Source: JASHPR01 sp963833885
GTDB taxonomy: Bacteria > Actinomycetota > Actinomycetes > Streptosporangiales > Streptosporangiaceae
Direction: 5' to 3'
Assembly: GCA_963833885.1 (NCBI GenBank)
Contig: CAWHZU010000019.1
Coordinates: forward strand, 372,001-436,000
Length of the DNA: 64,000 bases
A program made the position numbers and the translations under genes. Below the pieces are notes generated by a model, which saw only the letters and a program-made list of their open reading frames with translations, was not told where the DNA came from and did no database searches. Positions 16,161 through 24,573 of the stretch are shown here, in pieces. Positions within the stretch are counted from its first letter, which is position 1; each line of letters starts with the position of its first letter.

Positions 16161-18293
16161 TCATACTCCGGCGGCCTGCATGCCGCGCAGTTCGCGCTTC
16201 AGTTCCCTGATCTCGTCGCGGAGCCGCGCGGCGATCTCGAACTGCAGCTCGGCCGCTGCCGTGTGCATCTGCTCGGTCAGCTCGCTGATCAGGCCGATCA
16301 GGTCCTCGCGTGCTGGGCCACCCTCGCCGGACTCGCCGCGCCGTTCCCCGGCAGCGGCCGCCGCTGCCGCCCGCGCGCGCGATGACAGCCCGGGCACCGG
16401 TGCCTTGCCCCGGCTCTGCTGCCGTCCGGAACCGCCGAGGAGCTGCGCGGTGTCCGCGTCCTCCCTGGCGAGCTGGTCCAGGATGTCCGCGATCCGCTTG
16501 CGCAGCGGCTGCGGGTCGATCCCGCGCTCGGTGTTGTAGGCCACCTGCTTGGCCCGGCGCCGGTCGGTCTCGTCGATCGCCCGCTGCATCGACGGGGTCA
16601 CCTTGTCGGCGTACATGTGCACCTGGCCGGAGACGTTGCGGGCCGCGCGGCCGATCGTCTGGATCAGCGACGTGCCGGACCGCAGGAAACCCTCCTTGTC
16701 CGCGTCCAGGATCGCCACCAGCGATACCTCGGGCAGGTCGAGGCCCTCGCGGAGCAGGTTGATCCCCACCAGCACGTCGTACTCGCCGAGCCGCAGCTCG
16801 CGCAGCAGCTCCACCCGGCGCAGCGTGTCCACCTCGCTGTGCAGGTACCTGGCCCTGATGCCCAGCTCGAGCAGGTAGTCGGTCAGGTCCTCGGCCATCT
16901 TCTTGGTCAGCGTGGTGACCAGGACCCGCTCGAACCGCTCGGCCCGCTCCCTGATCTCGTGCACCAGGTCGTCGATCTGGCCCTTGGTCGGCTTGATGAT
17001 CACCTGGGGATCGATGAGCCCGGTCGGCCTGATCACCTGCTCGACGACGTCACCCTGCACCCGCTGCAGCTCGTACGGCCCCGGGGTAGCCGACAGGTAC
17101 ACCCTCTGGCCGATCCGGTCGCCGAACTCTTCCCAGGTCAGCGGCCTGTTGTCGATCGCGCTCGGCAGCCGGAACCCGTGCTCAACCAGCACCCTCTTGC
17201 GGGACACGTCGCCCTCGTACATGGCCCCGATCTGCGGCACCGTGCTGTGCGACTCGTCGATGACCAGCAGAAAGTCCTCGGGGAAGTAGTCGAGCAGCGT
17301 GTTCGGCGGGCTGCCCTGCTCGCGGCCGTCGATATGCCGCGAGTAGTTCTCGATCCCCGAGCAGCTGCCCACCTGGCGCAGCATCTCGACGTCGTAGGTG
17401 GTGCGCATCCGAAGCCGCTGCGCCTCGAGCAGCTTGCCGCCCCGCTCCAGTTCTTCGAGCCGCTCGGTGAGCTCGACCTCGATGCCTGCGATCGCGCGCT
17501 CCATGCGTTCCGGCCCGGCGACGTAGTGCGTGGCCGGGAAGATGTACAGCTCGTCGTCCTCGCTGATCACCTCGCCGGTCAGCGGGTGCAGCGTCATCAG
17601 CCGCTCGATCTCGTCGCCGAACATCTCGATCCGGACGGCCATCTCCTCGTAGACCGGGATCACCTCGATGGTGTCGCCGCGCACCCGGAACGTGCCGCGG
17701 GTAAACGACAGGTCGTTGCGGGCGTACTGCATGCCGACGAGCTGGCGCAGCAGCGCGTCCCGGTCGATCGTGCCGCCCTTGCGGAGCTTCAGCATCCGGT
17801 CCACGTACTCCTGCGGGGTGCCGAGGCCGTAGATGCAGGAAACCGACGCGACCACGATCGTGTCCCGGCGGGTGAGCAGCGAGTTGGTCGCAGAGTGCCG
17901 CAGCCGCTCCACCTCGTCGTTGATCGAGGAGTCCTTCTCGATGTAGGTGTCGGTCTGCGGGACGTACGCCTCCGGCTGGTAGTAGTCGTAGTACGAGACG
18001 AAGTACTCCACCGCGTTCCTGGGCAGCATCTCGCGCAGCTCGTTGGCGAACTGGGCGGCAAGGGTCTTGTTCGGCAGCATGACCAGGACCGGGCGCTGCA
18101 GCTTTTCCGCCAGCCAGGCAACGGTCGCGGTCTTGCCGGTCCCGGTCGCGCCGAGCAGCACGGTGTCCACGTCCCCGGACCGGATCCGCTGCTCCATCTC
18201 CGCGATGGCCTGCGGCTGGTCCCCGGCGGGCACCATGTCGGTAACCACCTCGAATGGCGCAACGCGCCGCTGCAGGTCGGTTACTGGACGCAT
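16161..18293 (-). CDS. uvrB: Excinuclease ABC subunit B
   Basis: The damage-verifying helicase-like subunit of nucleotide excision repair, 710 residues. Walker A GATGTGKTATVAWLAEK, the beta-hairpin YYDYYQPEAYVPQTDTYIEKD, DEAD-box-like DESHSTVPQ and motif VI QTIGRAARN are all intact. The C-terminal UVR domain that binds UvrC is present (LIGLISELTEQMHTAAAELQFEIAARLRDEI). An Arg/Ala-rich linker with an AAAAAA run precedes it. The ATG is preceded by a purine-rich GGAAGAAGGCGGAG. Confidence 0.97.
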   Translation of the reverse strand: MRPVTDLQRRVAPFEVVTDMVPAGDQPQAIAEMEQRIRSGDVDTVLLGATGTGKTATVAWLAEKLQRPVLVMLPNKTLAAQFANELREMLPRNAVEYFVSYYDYYQPEAYVPQTDTYIEKDSSINDEVERLRHSATNSLLTRRDTIVVASVSCIYGLGTPQEYVDRMLKLRKGGTIDRDALLRQLVGMQYARNDLSFTRGTFRVRGDTIEVIPVYEEMAVRIEMFGDEIERLMTLHPLTGEVISEDDELYIFPATHYVAGPERMERAIAGIEVELTERLEELERGGKLLEAQRLRMRTTYDVEMLRQVGSCSGIENYSRHIDGREQGSPPNTLLDYFPEDFLLVIDESHSTVPQIGAMYEGDVSRKRVLVEHGFRLPSAIDNRPLTWEEFGDRIGQRVYLSATPGPYELQRVQGDVVEQVIRPTGLIDPQVIIKPTKGQIDDLVHEIRERAERFERVLVTTLTKKMAEDLTDYLLELGIRARYLHSEVDTLRRVELLRELRLGEYDVLVGINLLREGLDLPEVSLVAILDADKEGFLRSGTSLIQTIGRAARNVSGQVHMYADKVTPSMQRAIDETDRRRAKQVAYNTERGIDPQPLRKRIADILDQLAREDADTAQLLGGSGRQQSRGKAPVPGLSSRARAAAAAAAGERRGESGEGGPAREDLIGLISELTEQMHTAAAELQFEIAARLRDEIRELKRELRGMQAAGV

Positions 18294-18812
18294 GGCTCCG
18301 CCTTCTTCCTGAACGTGACGCCGCCCGGTTGGTCAATCCACTGTAGGCCGGCCCGCCGACATTCTGGCCGGGCCGGGCGACCGGATCAGGGGTGTCGGCG
18401 CAGCTTGGTGCGTTATCTAGAGTCAACTCTCAGTCTGTTTCCCGTTGACCGGGGGCGAGGATCTGTCCGGCCTGGAGCAGCGGCGCACTGAGCTGCATGC
18501 GGACCTGGCGCTATCGCGATTTCCGGCCTGGGACGTTGTCGGCGTGATGCGGCGGTGCGGCTAGCCGCGTGCGCGTGCGCTGCCCGGCTCATCCCGGGCA
18601 CGGCCCGCCACATTCTACCAGGTAGGTGGCGGGCTAGACGGTGTCGGCGCACATCAGGCCGGGCCCGGATCTGTAGTAGGTGCCCGGCGAGTTGGCCGTA
18701 CCGGCAGTCCGGCAGATCGTCGGGGAGATCGTGGAGGTGAGCGAGCCGATCTCGAAGCCCGGCCCTCTTGCCCTGACGCCGAGTGCCCGCCCGGGACCCC
18801 CGGCAAAGGGGG
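18294..18812. other. Intergenic region without a recognisable gene
   Basis: About 520 bp between the uvrB start and the recognisable part of the decayed transposase. It must contain the uvrB promoter. Short frames exist on both strands but have no ribosome binding site and no familiar protein pattern; the right half may be the unrecognisable 5' end of the transposase relic. Confidence 0.5.
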
Positions 18813-20134
18813 GCTCTTCGGTCAGCTCCAGGCGGAGTTCGCGGCCGAGCTCCCCCCCCCCGGCGCTGGCCGCGCGCTCCCTGGGCGCGCCCGTGACCTG
18901 GAGGGGGTGGAGCTGGCCTTCCGCACCGCGATGACGAGTATCGGCTGCAGGCTGCTGGAGCAGCTGCTGGGTGCCGACGTCGGCTACCGCGGGGCGGACC
19001 GGGTGCCCGCCGGCCATCAGGCGCAGTTCGTCTCCTGCCGGGCCAGACGATCGATACCGTGCTGGGGCCGCTCACGGTGCGCCGGGCCTCTTACCAGTGC
19101 GCCGAGTGCGCGCTGCCGTGCCCCCCAAAGACGCCGAGCTGGGGATCGAGAACGCGTCGATGTCTCCCGGGGTGCGGAGATGTCTGCCCGGACTGCCACC
19201 CGTGCCGTTCGCCACGCCGCCGCCCTGCTCGCCGACCTGGCCGGCGTCGGCCTCACCGTCACCGTGGAGCGGGCCGCTGAAGCCGACGGTGCCGCAGCCT
19301 TCGCGCTGCTCGGCGCCGAGGCTGATGCGATCTGCTCCCGCCAGCTGGTCCCGCTCCCGCCCGCGCCGGGCCCGACATGCTCTACATCGCCGTCGATGGC
19401 ACCGGCGTTCCGATGGTGCCCGCGCAACCCGGACCGGGCTGGCAAGGCCGGGACGGCCGGGCACGCACCCGCGAGGCCAGATGGCATGCCTGTTCCCCAG
19501 ACCATCACCGATGACGACGCTTCCCGGTCCGCGACCCCGGCTCCTCTCCTACCTGGCCACCTTCGACCCCGCCAGCCGTTTCGGCCAGCTGGTGGACGCC
19601 ATCGCCGCCGCGGCAGCGAGCAGATCCGCCAGCTCGTCGTGCTCGGCGACGCGCGGTGTGCATCTGGAACCTCGCCAGCGAGCTGTCCCCGCATGCACCC
19701 AAATCGTGGACCTCTCCACGCCCGCGAGCCGTCCACGAGCTGGCGAACCTGGCCGCCCGGCTGCCCGCCGCCCCCGCGACGTCTGGCTCCCCCCCGGCTG
19801 GCTGCCCTCGACGCTGGCCACATCCCCGCCCTGCTCGCCGCTGGCCACGGCCTGCGCTTCATCGGCTCGCTGGCCCATGAACGCGACATAGCCCTTGGCT
19901 ACTTCGAACCAACGCCCCCCGGATGCGCTCCAGCTCTCCGCGCCCTGGGCCTGTTCGTCGGCTCCGGCACTGTCGAAGCAGGCTCTAACTCGTCATCGGC
20001 CAGCGCCTCTTGCTACGGGCATGCGCTGGAACATCCCCGGCGCCACCGGCATCGCCACCCTGCGCGCCGGTAGCCGTTACCGCTTGAGTAATCTGGAAGC
20101 GGCCGCTCCCAGACCAGGGCTGCTCGTCAGGTAA
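18813..20134 (+). pseudogene. Decayed ISKra4-family transposase
   Basis: Fragments of one transposase appear in order but in alternating frames, so at least seven frame breaks are present: LFGQLQAEFAAEL, ELAFRTAMTSIGCRLLEQLLGADVGYRG, TVLGPLTVRRASYQCAECA, PPKDAELGIENASMSPGVRR, AALLADLAGVGLTVTVERAAEADG, MLYIAVDGTGVPMVPA, SYLATFDPASRFGQLVDA, EQIRQLVVLGDA, IWNLASEL, LAALDAGHIPALLAAGHGLRFIGSLAHERDIALGYFE, ALGLFVGSGTVEAG and MRWNIPGATGIATLR. The D-containing YIAVDGTGVPM and E-containing VGSGTVEAG match the catalytic regions of ISKra4-type enzymes. A run of ten C at 18852-18861 is one probable slip site. No terminal inverted repeats were found. It cannot encode a functional protein. Confidence 0.85.
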
Positions 20135-20184
20135 TCGAGACCGCTAGCACACTCAGAACACGCGCCCATTCGCGACCGCGCCGG

Positions 20185-20673
20185 TCAGCGTGAGCGTGGC
20201 AGCAGGTCGTCGGCGCTACTGATAATGAACCCCAGCACGTCCAGCGCAATTCCGCCGGACTCGCCGGCCAGCGCCAGCGCCGCGCTGCCGACCTTCAGGC
20301 AGACCTCGCGCCCGGCGTCTTCGGGGCCGTAAGCGGCGTGCAGGTCCCAGTGACACAGCGGCCGGGAACGCATCGCACCGGCCGCGGGCGGCCCGTTCTC
20401 CTTGAAGTACAGCCGCGGAGACCGGTAGAAGACGAGAAACGGCGTCTCGCTGCCGTCGAGCGTGTAGGTCTCCGCGGCCTCCTCGTCGATCCTCAGGGCT
20501 CCGGCGTACGGCCGGAGCACCTCGGTCACCCGATCTATCGGCAGGTCCCGCTCGCTGTACACGGACGCGATCAGCGCCAGCTTGGCCTGCGGGCTGGAGT
20601 ACTGGACGGTCCCGCCCAGCCGGTCCGCGAGCCCGGTTACCAGATGGTCCCCGTCGTCCACCACCACCAGCAC
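20185..20673 (-). CDS. Hypothetical protein downstream of coaE
   Basis: An open frame with good codon bias and a globular composition, containing VLVVVDDGDHLVTGLADRLGGTVQYSSPQAKLALIASVYSERDLPIDRVTEVLRPYAGALRIDEE and later FLVFYRSPRLYFKENGPPAAGAM. I do not recognise the family; no catalytic motif, signal peptide or membrane segment is visible. The start is unclear: the frame is open to 20772, inside coaE, but GTG 20673 (162 residues) fits the conserved-looking part and avoids the overlap. It may be co-transcribed with coaE, whose stop lies 42 bp upstream. Confidence 0.6.
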   Translation of the reverse strand: MLVVVDDGDHLVTGLADRLGGTVQYSSPQAKLALIASVYSERDLPIDRVTEVLRPYAGALRIDEEAAETYTLDGSETPFLVFYRSPRLYFKENGPPAAGAMRSRPLCHWDLHAAYGPEDAGREVCLKVGSAALALAGESGGIALDVLGFIISSADDLLPRSR

Positions 20674-20714
20674 ACCGTTTTGGTGAGCGTGGCCAGCGTC
20701 GGGGGCGGTCGTTG

Positions 20715-21338
20715 TCAGGTATCGCCGTCGTGATCTGACGCCCTCACGGACCGTCGGCGCAGTTCGGACCACAGATCGCCCACCTGGCGGTCCAGTTCGG
20801 TCAGCGAGCTGGAGTTGTCAATGACGATGTCGGCGATCGCGAGCCGCCGCTCCCGGCTGGCCTGGGCTGCCATCCGGGCCTCGGCCTGCTCGCGGGTCAT
20901 GCCACGGCGCCGCACCAGCCGGTCGACCTGGACCCGGGGCGGCACATCAACGACGACAACCAGATCGTAGGCGTCGGTGCGGCCGCTCTCCGCGATCAGC
21001 GGCACGTCGTGCACGACGATCGCGCCGGTACCCGCCTCCCGTTCCAGCTCGGCCATGCGGGCGCCCACCCTCGGGTGGACGATCGTGTTCAGCTTGCCGC
21101 GAAGCTCGGGGTCCGCGAACACGATCTCGCCCAGCCGCGGCCGGTCCAGTCTCCCGTCCGGCAGCAGTACCTCAGGACCGAACGCCTCGACAACCTCGGC
21201 CAGCCCCTCGGTCCCCGGCTCAACGACTTCCCTGGCGATCGCGTCCGCGTCGATCACGACCGCGCCCTGCGCCGCCAGCCGAGCCGACACCTCGCTCTTG
21301 CCCGCCCCGATTCCGCCAGTAAGCCCGACCCTCAGCAC
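20715..21338 (-). CDS. coaE: Dephospho-CoA kinase
   Basis: Catalyses the last step of coenzyme A synthesis. The P-loop is GLTGGIGAGKSEVS at the N terminus. The conserved VIDADAIAREVVEPG, the LNTIVHPRV segment, the VVHDVPLIAESG substrate region and the LVRRRGMTREQAEARMAAQ lid are all present. GTG 21338 gives 207 residues, the family length, with AGGA 8 nt upstream. An upstream start at 21398 would add 20 residues before the P-loop strand, which is unlikely. Confidence 0.95.
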   Translation of the reverse strand: MLRVGLTGGIGAGKSEVSARLAAQGAVVIDADAIAREVVEPGTEGLAEVVEAFGPEVLLPDGRLDRPRLGEIVFADPELRGKLNTIVHPRVGARMAELEREAGTGAIVVHDVPLIAESGRTDAYDLVVVVDVPPRVQVDRLVRRRGMTREQAEARMAAQASRERRLAIADIVIDNSSSLTELDRQVGDLWSELRRRSVRASDHDGDT

Positions 21339-21439
21339 ACCCGCGATCCTAAGCGGCGCACTCAAATCGCGAGCAGGTTCAGCACCGACCGACGCCACAA
21401 CTGGCGAGTATTAGCTGGCGTCCGGCACAAACCCGGGCG

Positions 21440-21451
21440 TACGCTGCCGCG
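21440..21451 (+). promoter_or_regulatory. Leaderless -10 element of the DinB-like gene
   Basis: TACGCT is followed by 6 nt and then GTG at 21452, the spacing expected when transcription starts on the first base of the start codon. No ribosome binding site precedes the GTG. Confidence 0.55.
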
Positions 21452-21976
21452 GTGTCCTGGATCGCACCTGACGTCGAGCGCTCGGACCACTACCCGCAGC
21501 GCCGCAACGAACCTGAGCAGGAGATGCTCCGTGACTGGCTCGACTGGCACCGGGCCACCCTGCTGCGCAAATGCGCGGGCCTGAATGCCAGCCAGTTGGC
21601 CACTCGCGCCGTCCCGCCGTCGAACCTGTCGCTGCTCGGCCTGGTCCGGCACATGAGCGACACCGAGCGCGGGTGGATCAGGCAGGCCTACCGGGGTGAA
21701 CAGGTACCCGACCTGTACTACCGCTCCGATGCTCCGGACGCGGACATCGAGGAGGCCGACCCTGCCGGAGCCGAGCAGGACTTCGAGCGCTACCGGGCCG
21801 AGTGCGAAGCCGTTGATGCCGCCCTGAACGGCGCCAACCTAGACGACACATACACGTACGGCGAGAAGACCTTCTCGCTGCGCTGGACCTGGCAGCACCT
21901 CGTTGAGGAGTACGCCCGCCACAACGGCCACGCCGACCTGCTCCGCCAAGCCATAGACGGCTCCACCGGCCTCTAA
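21452..21976 (+). CDS. DinB-like protein (DUF664 family)
   Basis: A 174-residue four-helix-bundle protein of the DinB/DUF664 group common in actinomycetes. Features are EMLRDWLDWHRATLLRKCAGL, the conserved NLSLLGLVRHMSDTERGWIR with the first metal-ligand His, and LVEEYARHNGHADLLRQAIDG with the C-terminal HNGHADLLR motif. Members are often metal-dependent thiol-handling enzymes, but the substrate is not known. It seems to be translated from a leaderless message. Confidence 0.88.
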   Translation: MSWIAPDVERSDHYPQRRNEPEQEMLRDWLDWHRATLLRKCAGLNASQLATRAVPPSNLSLLGLVRHMSDTERGWIRQAYRGEQVPDLYYRSDAPDADIEEADPAGAEQDFERYRAECEAVDAALNGANLDDTYTYGEKTFSLRWTWQHLVEEYARHNGHADLLRQAIDGSTGL

Positions 21977-22023
21977 ACAGCCCCACGCTGCGAGGGTTCC
22001 GGGCCGCACCCGGATTAGCGGAA

Positions 22024-22052
22024 CCAGGTATCATGTCGTGCATGGTACCTGG
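22024..22052. promoter_or_regulatory. Inverted repeat over the padR start, candidate autoregulatory operator
   Basis: CCAGGTATCATG and CATGGTACCTGG are 12-bp arms separated by 5 nt, with one mismatched pair. The repeat covers the possible -10 hexamer TATCAT and the candidate start codons of the padR gene. Position and symmetry suit repression by the dimeric PadR product. Confidence 0.55.
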
Positions 22053-22389
22053 CGAGGCATCGAAGCTGATGACCCAGATGCGCCGCGGCGCGATCGAGTA
22101 CTGCGTGCTCGCGCTACTGCGCAGGAAGGAGTGGTACGGCTTCGAACTTGCCCACGCGCTCGCCGAGGCTGACGGCATGGTGACAAGCGAGGGGACGATA
22201 TATCCGCTATTGAGCCGGCTGCGCCGCGACGGGATGGTGGCCAGCGCCTGGCGCGAGTCCTCCCAGGGACCGCCGCGGCGCTACTACTCGCTCACCAGCA
22301 AGGGAATTGCGGCTCTCAACGCGTTCGCCGAGCAGTGGGTCACATTCCGCGACACGGTTGATCGCCTGCTGACGGAGGACGCGACATGA
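22042..22389 (+). CDS. PadR-family transcriptional regulator
   Basis: A small winged-helix repressor. RRGAIEYCVLALLRRKEWYGFELAHALAEADGMVTSEGTIYPLLSRLRRDGMVASAWRESSQGPPRRYYSLTSKG matches the PadR N-terminal domain; the C-terminal helix (EQWVTFRDTVDRLL) is the short dimerisation helix of subfamily 2. In-frame starts are ATG 22033, ATG 22042 and ATG 22069. I use 22042 because TATCAT lies 7 nt upstream, as in a leaderless transcript; 22069 has GCGAGG about 10 nt upstream and is also plausible. The stop overlaps the start of the interrupted partner gene. Confidence 0.9.
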   Translation: MVPGEASKLMTQMRRGAIEYCVLALLRRKEWYGFELAHALAEADGMVTSEGTIYPLLSRLRRDGMVASAWRESSQGPPRRYYSLTSKGIAALNAFAEQWVTFRDTVDRLLTEDAT

Positions 22390-22569
22390 GCGCTACCGAC
22401 AGCCCGCTTGTGGACAACTACCTGCGGCGGCTGCGCGCCGCGCTGGCGGGTCTGCCTGCCGACAGGCGACAGGAGATCATTGAGGGGATCAGCCAGCACA
22501 TCGCGGAGGCCCGGCTCCAGCCTGGGCAGGACAACGACGAGGCGATCCGCAGCATCCTCGGCCAGCTAG
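22386..22569 (+). pseudogene. HAAS-type membrane protein, 5' part (split by IS)
   Basis: First 61 codons of the PadR partner gene: MSATDSPLVDNYLRRLRAALAGLPADRRQEIIEGISQHIAEAR, a HAAS-like helical domain as seen in PadR-linked membrane proteins. The coding frame is broken by an insertion sequence after GQL; in the present sequence translation stops two codons into the IS at TAA 22575. Joining this piece to the part after the IS restores the family motif ILGQLGDPDVIA exactly. Together with the 3' part it would be a protein of 240 residues. Confidence 0.85.
22566..22569. repeat. Target-site duplication, left copy (CTAG)
   Basis: CTAG next to the left end of the IS, matching CTAG at 23540-23543. 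Removing one copy together with the IS restores the reading frame of the host gene. Confidence 0.75.
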
Positions 22570-23539
22570 ACGAGTAAGTCCTTATGGGTTTAGTGGTCAT
22601 AGGCGATCAAGGATCGGGTGACCGGCGCGCCGGTCTGGTTGTTGCGCCAGATGGCGGCGGCCATGGCCAGGATGCGCTGGGCGACGCGGATGGCGACGCC
22701 CGCGTAGCTGCGCCCACCGTGGCCTTCGAGGTCAAGCTGGCCTTTGAGGGTGTCGTTGACCGATTCGATCAGCTGGCGGACCTTCTTGAGCATCGGCTCG
22801 CCGTAGCGGGCCTGCTCATCGGCGCGGGAGGGGCGCAGCAGTGTGATGGAGTAGCTGGCCAGCAACTGCTCGAAGCCGCGCCCCGCGAAGCCCTTATCAG
22901 TGATCAGCAAGATGCCGTCATGCCCGGCCACGACATCCGCCTCGACCTCCAGCATGGCAGCCAGCACCTCCCGTTCACCGAGCTTGGGATCGGCCAGCGC
23001 CCACAAGATCGGCATCCCGGCCGGGGTGCACACCAGATACAGCCGCAGTCCCCAAAAGAACCGCGAGTGCGAGGCGCAGTAGCCATCGCCGGCCCAGCCG
23101 CCCAGATCCGAACGCTGCACCGTGGAGCGCGACATCCCGCAGGGCACCGGGGTGGAATCAGCGATCCAGCAGCCATCCAGCCAGAAGTCGCTCGACCGGG
23201 CGAGCATCCGGATTACCCGCTTGACCAGGCCAAGCCCGGCCCGCAGCCGCTTGTTATAACCCGACTGCTGCGGCAGGTACGGGAACATCCCGGCCAGGTG
23301 CTTACGGGCATAACGCAGCCACTGCGCCTCGGAGGTGAAGCCCAGCAGCGCCTGCGCTACCGCCAGGCACACCAGCTCAGAATCGCTCAGCGCCGGCGGC
23401 CTGCCCAGCAGCCGCGGCCCGCCCAGCTCGTCGTCGATCTTCACATACAGTGCGGTGATGAGGGTCTCGATGTCGTTGGTCACACACCGGCAACGGGACC
23501 CTCACCCTTAACGGCTCACCAGACTTCGGACTTACTCGT
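22570..23539 (-). mobile_element. Complete IS982-like insertion sequence, about 970 bp
   Basis: The element has terminal inverted repeats beginning ACGAGTAAGTCC (left) and ending GGACTTACTCGT (right); with the palindromic CTAG target the symmetry reaches 16 bp. One intact transposase gene fills it on the minus strand. It is flanked by CTAG duplications and splits the HAAS-type gene, so the insertion looks recent enough for both host halves to remain intact. Confidence 0.88.
22590..23483 (-). CDS. IS982-family DDE transposase
   Basis: A 297-residue transposase. LITALYVKIDDELGGPRLLGRPPALSDSELVCLAVAQALLGFTSEAQWLR is the N-terminal region typical of IS982-like enzymes. Candidate DDE residues are D109 (WIADSTPV), D196 (LITDKGFAG) and E240 (LIESVNDTLKGQLDLE). 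The protein ends in NQTGAPVTRSLIAYDH, the usual tail. The start is GTG 23483. The gene is uninterrupted, so the enzyme may be active. Confidence 0.9.
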   Translation of the reverse strand: MTNDIETLITALYVKIDDELGGPRLLGRPPALSDSELVCLAVAQALLGFTSEAQWLRYARKHLAGMFPYLPQQSGYNKRLRAGLGLVKRVIRMLARSSDFWLDGCWIADSTPVPCGMSRSTVQRSDLGGWAGDGYCASHSRFFWGLRLYLVCTPAGMPILWALADPKLGEREVLAAMLEVEADVVAGHDGILLITDKGFAGRGFEQLLASYSITLLRPSRADEQARYGEPMLKKVRQLIESVNDTLKGQLDLEGHGGRSYAGVAIRVAQRILAMAAAIWRNNQTGAPVTRSLIAYDH

Positions 23540-23543
23540 CTAG
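23540..23543. repeat. Target-site duplication, right copy (CTAG)
   Basis: The second CTAG, directly after the right inverted repeat of the IS and before GGGATCCC of the host gene. Confidence 0.75.
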
Positions 23544-24082
23544 GGGATCCCGATGTGATCGCGGCCGATGCCTTAGACGCTGAGCAAGGCTCCGTCACAG
23601 AAGCGGGACCGCCCCCGTCGGTGCGTTATGCCGTCCGGCTGATGTACGGCGGTGCGGCGGTGAGCCTGGCGGCGGCTATCGCGGACATCGCCACAAAGAA
23701 CGAGGTGCGGGAGGTCATCGCGAGGACCCCAATCAGCAGGAACCTGATCGACACGGCGACGACATCGACCCTCGTCATGGCTGCGGCCGTCAATCTGGCA
23801 GCCGTCGTCCTGTGGCTGGTCATGGCCCGCTGGAGCGCAAAGGGCAGCATCACAGCACGGACCCTCGCGTGCGTGCTCTTCGGCCTTCGCACGGTGGCCG
23901 CGCTCATCGGGCCCGGGGAACTGTCCGCGGTCGGCCCGTGGCCGGCGGCCGTGCGAGTGCTGACAGTTCTCGGGTGGCTGGTTGGCCTCGGCGCGATCGT
24001 TCTCCTATGGCGGAGAAGATCGACCGCCTTCATCGAGGCCAGGTTCCGACGATCCGCAGCCGCAACATCACCTCGGAGCTGA
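23544..24082 (+). pseudogene. HAAS-type membrane protein, 3' part (split by IS)
   Basis: Continuation of the gene interrupted at 22569: GDPDVIAADALDAEQGS, a cytosolic linker, then four hydrophobic segments (YAVRLMYGGAAVSLAAAIADI, TLVMAAAVNLAAVVLWLVMA, TARTLACVLFGLRTVAALIG and VRVLTVLGWLVGLGAIVLLW) and a basic tail. With the IS and one CTAG removed it is in frame with the 5' part (723 nt in total). It might still be translated from the GTG at 23555, but without the HAAS domain. PadR-linked genes of this type are usually regulated membrane proteins of unknown cargo. Confidence 0.8.
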
Positions 24083-24083
24083 G

Positions 24084-24413
24084 ATGAGCCTCATAACGTT
24101 CGTCGTCGAGAGCGTGCTGCTGTTCGGGACGATCGGCGTGTCACTCTACGGCGCAGCCACCTTGCCGCCCACCGCACAGTGGCCGCTCCACCTGGGCCCA
24201 GCCGGTTACGGCAACTGGGTGCCCAGAAACGTCGGCCTGCTGATGGGACCGGGCATCGCCACCGTGATCTTCGTGATTCTGGTCGTCACAGCCCATAGCC
24301 AGACAGGCGGCACGTCGGGCCTCCCCACCGGCCTAACCATCGCCTTAGCCCTCATGCTCGCCAACCAGATCGGCGCACTAAGAGCCGCCCTAACCCGCTC
24401 CGGCAGAACCTAA
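24084..24413 (+). CDS. Small membrane protein of the padR operon
   Basis: A 109-residue protein with three hydrophobic segments (about residues 3-27, 50-72 and 82-98). The ATG lies 2 nt after the stop of the interrupted gene and GGAG lies about 7 nt upstream, so it belongs to the same operon. Central residues include PLHLGPAGYGNWVPRN. I do not recognise the family. Loss of expression downstream of the IS is possible through polarity. Confidence 0.7.
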   Translation: MSLITFVVESVLLFGTIGVSLYGAATLPPTAQWPLHLGPAGYGNWVPRNVGLLMGPGIATVIFVILVVTAHSQTGGTSGLPTGLTIALALMLANQIGALRAALTRSGRT

Positions 24414-24443
24414 CCAGCCGCCCCACTCGCCGTCTGCAGCGGA

Positions 24444-24564
24444 GTCGGCATAGCCGTACCGGAGGCGTAACCGTTACCTCCGCCGACCGGTGACGAGGCC
24501 GTCCCGGGCCGACGGAGGCCGACAGGTGACTACGAATGCCAGCCGGCGGTACGGCTATGCCGAC
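24444..24564. repeat. 121-bp element bounded by perfect 18-bp inverted repeats
   Basis: GTCGGCATAGCCGTACCG at 24444-24461 and its exact reverse complement at 24547-24564 enclose 85 bp. Inside is a second, imperfect hairpin with arms GGAGGCGTAAC and GTTACCTCC. It lies between the 3' ends of a plus-strand gene and rpsA. It could be a bidirectional terminator or a MITE-like element. Confidence 0.7.
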
Positions 24565-24573
24565 GGAGCGCCC

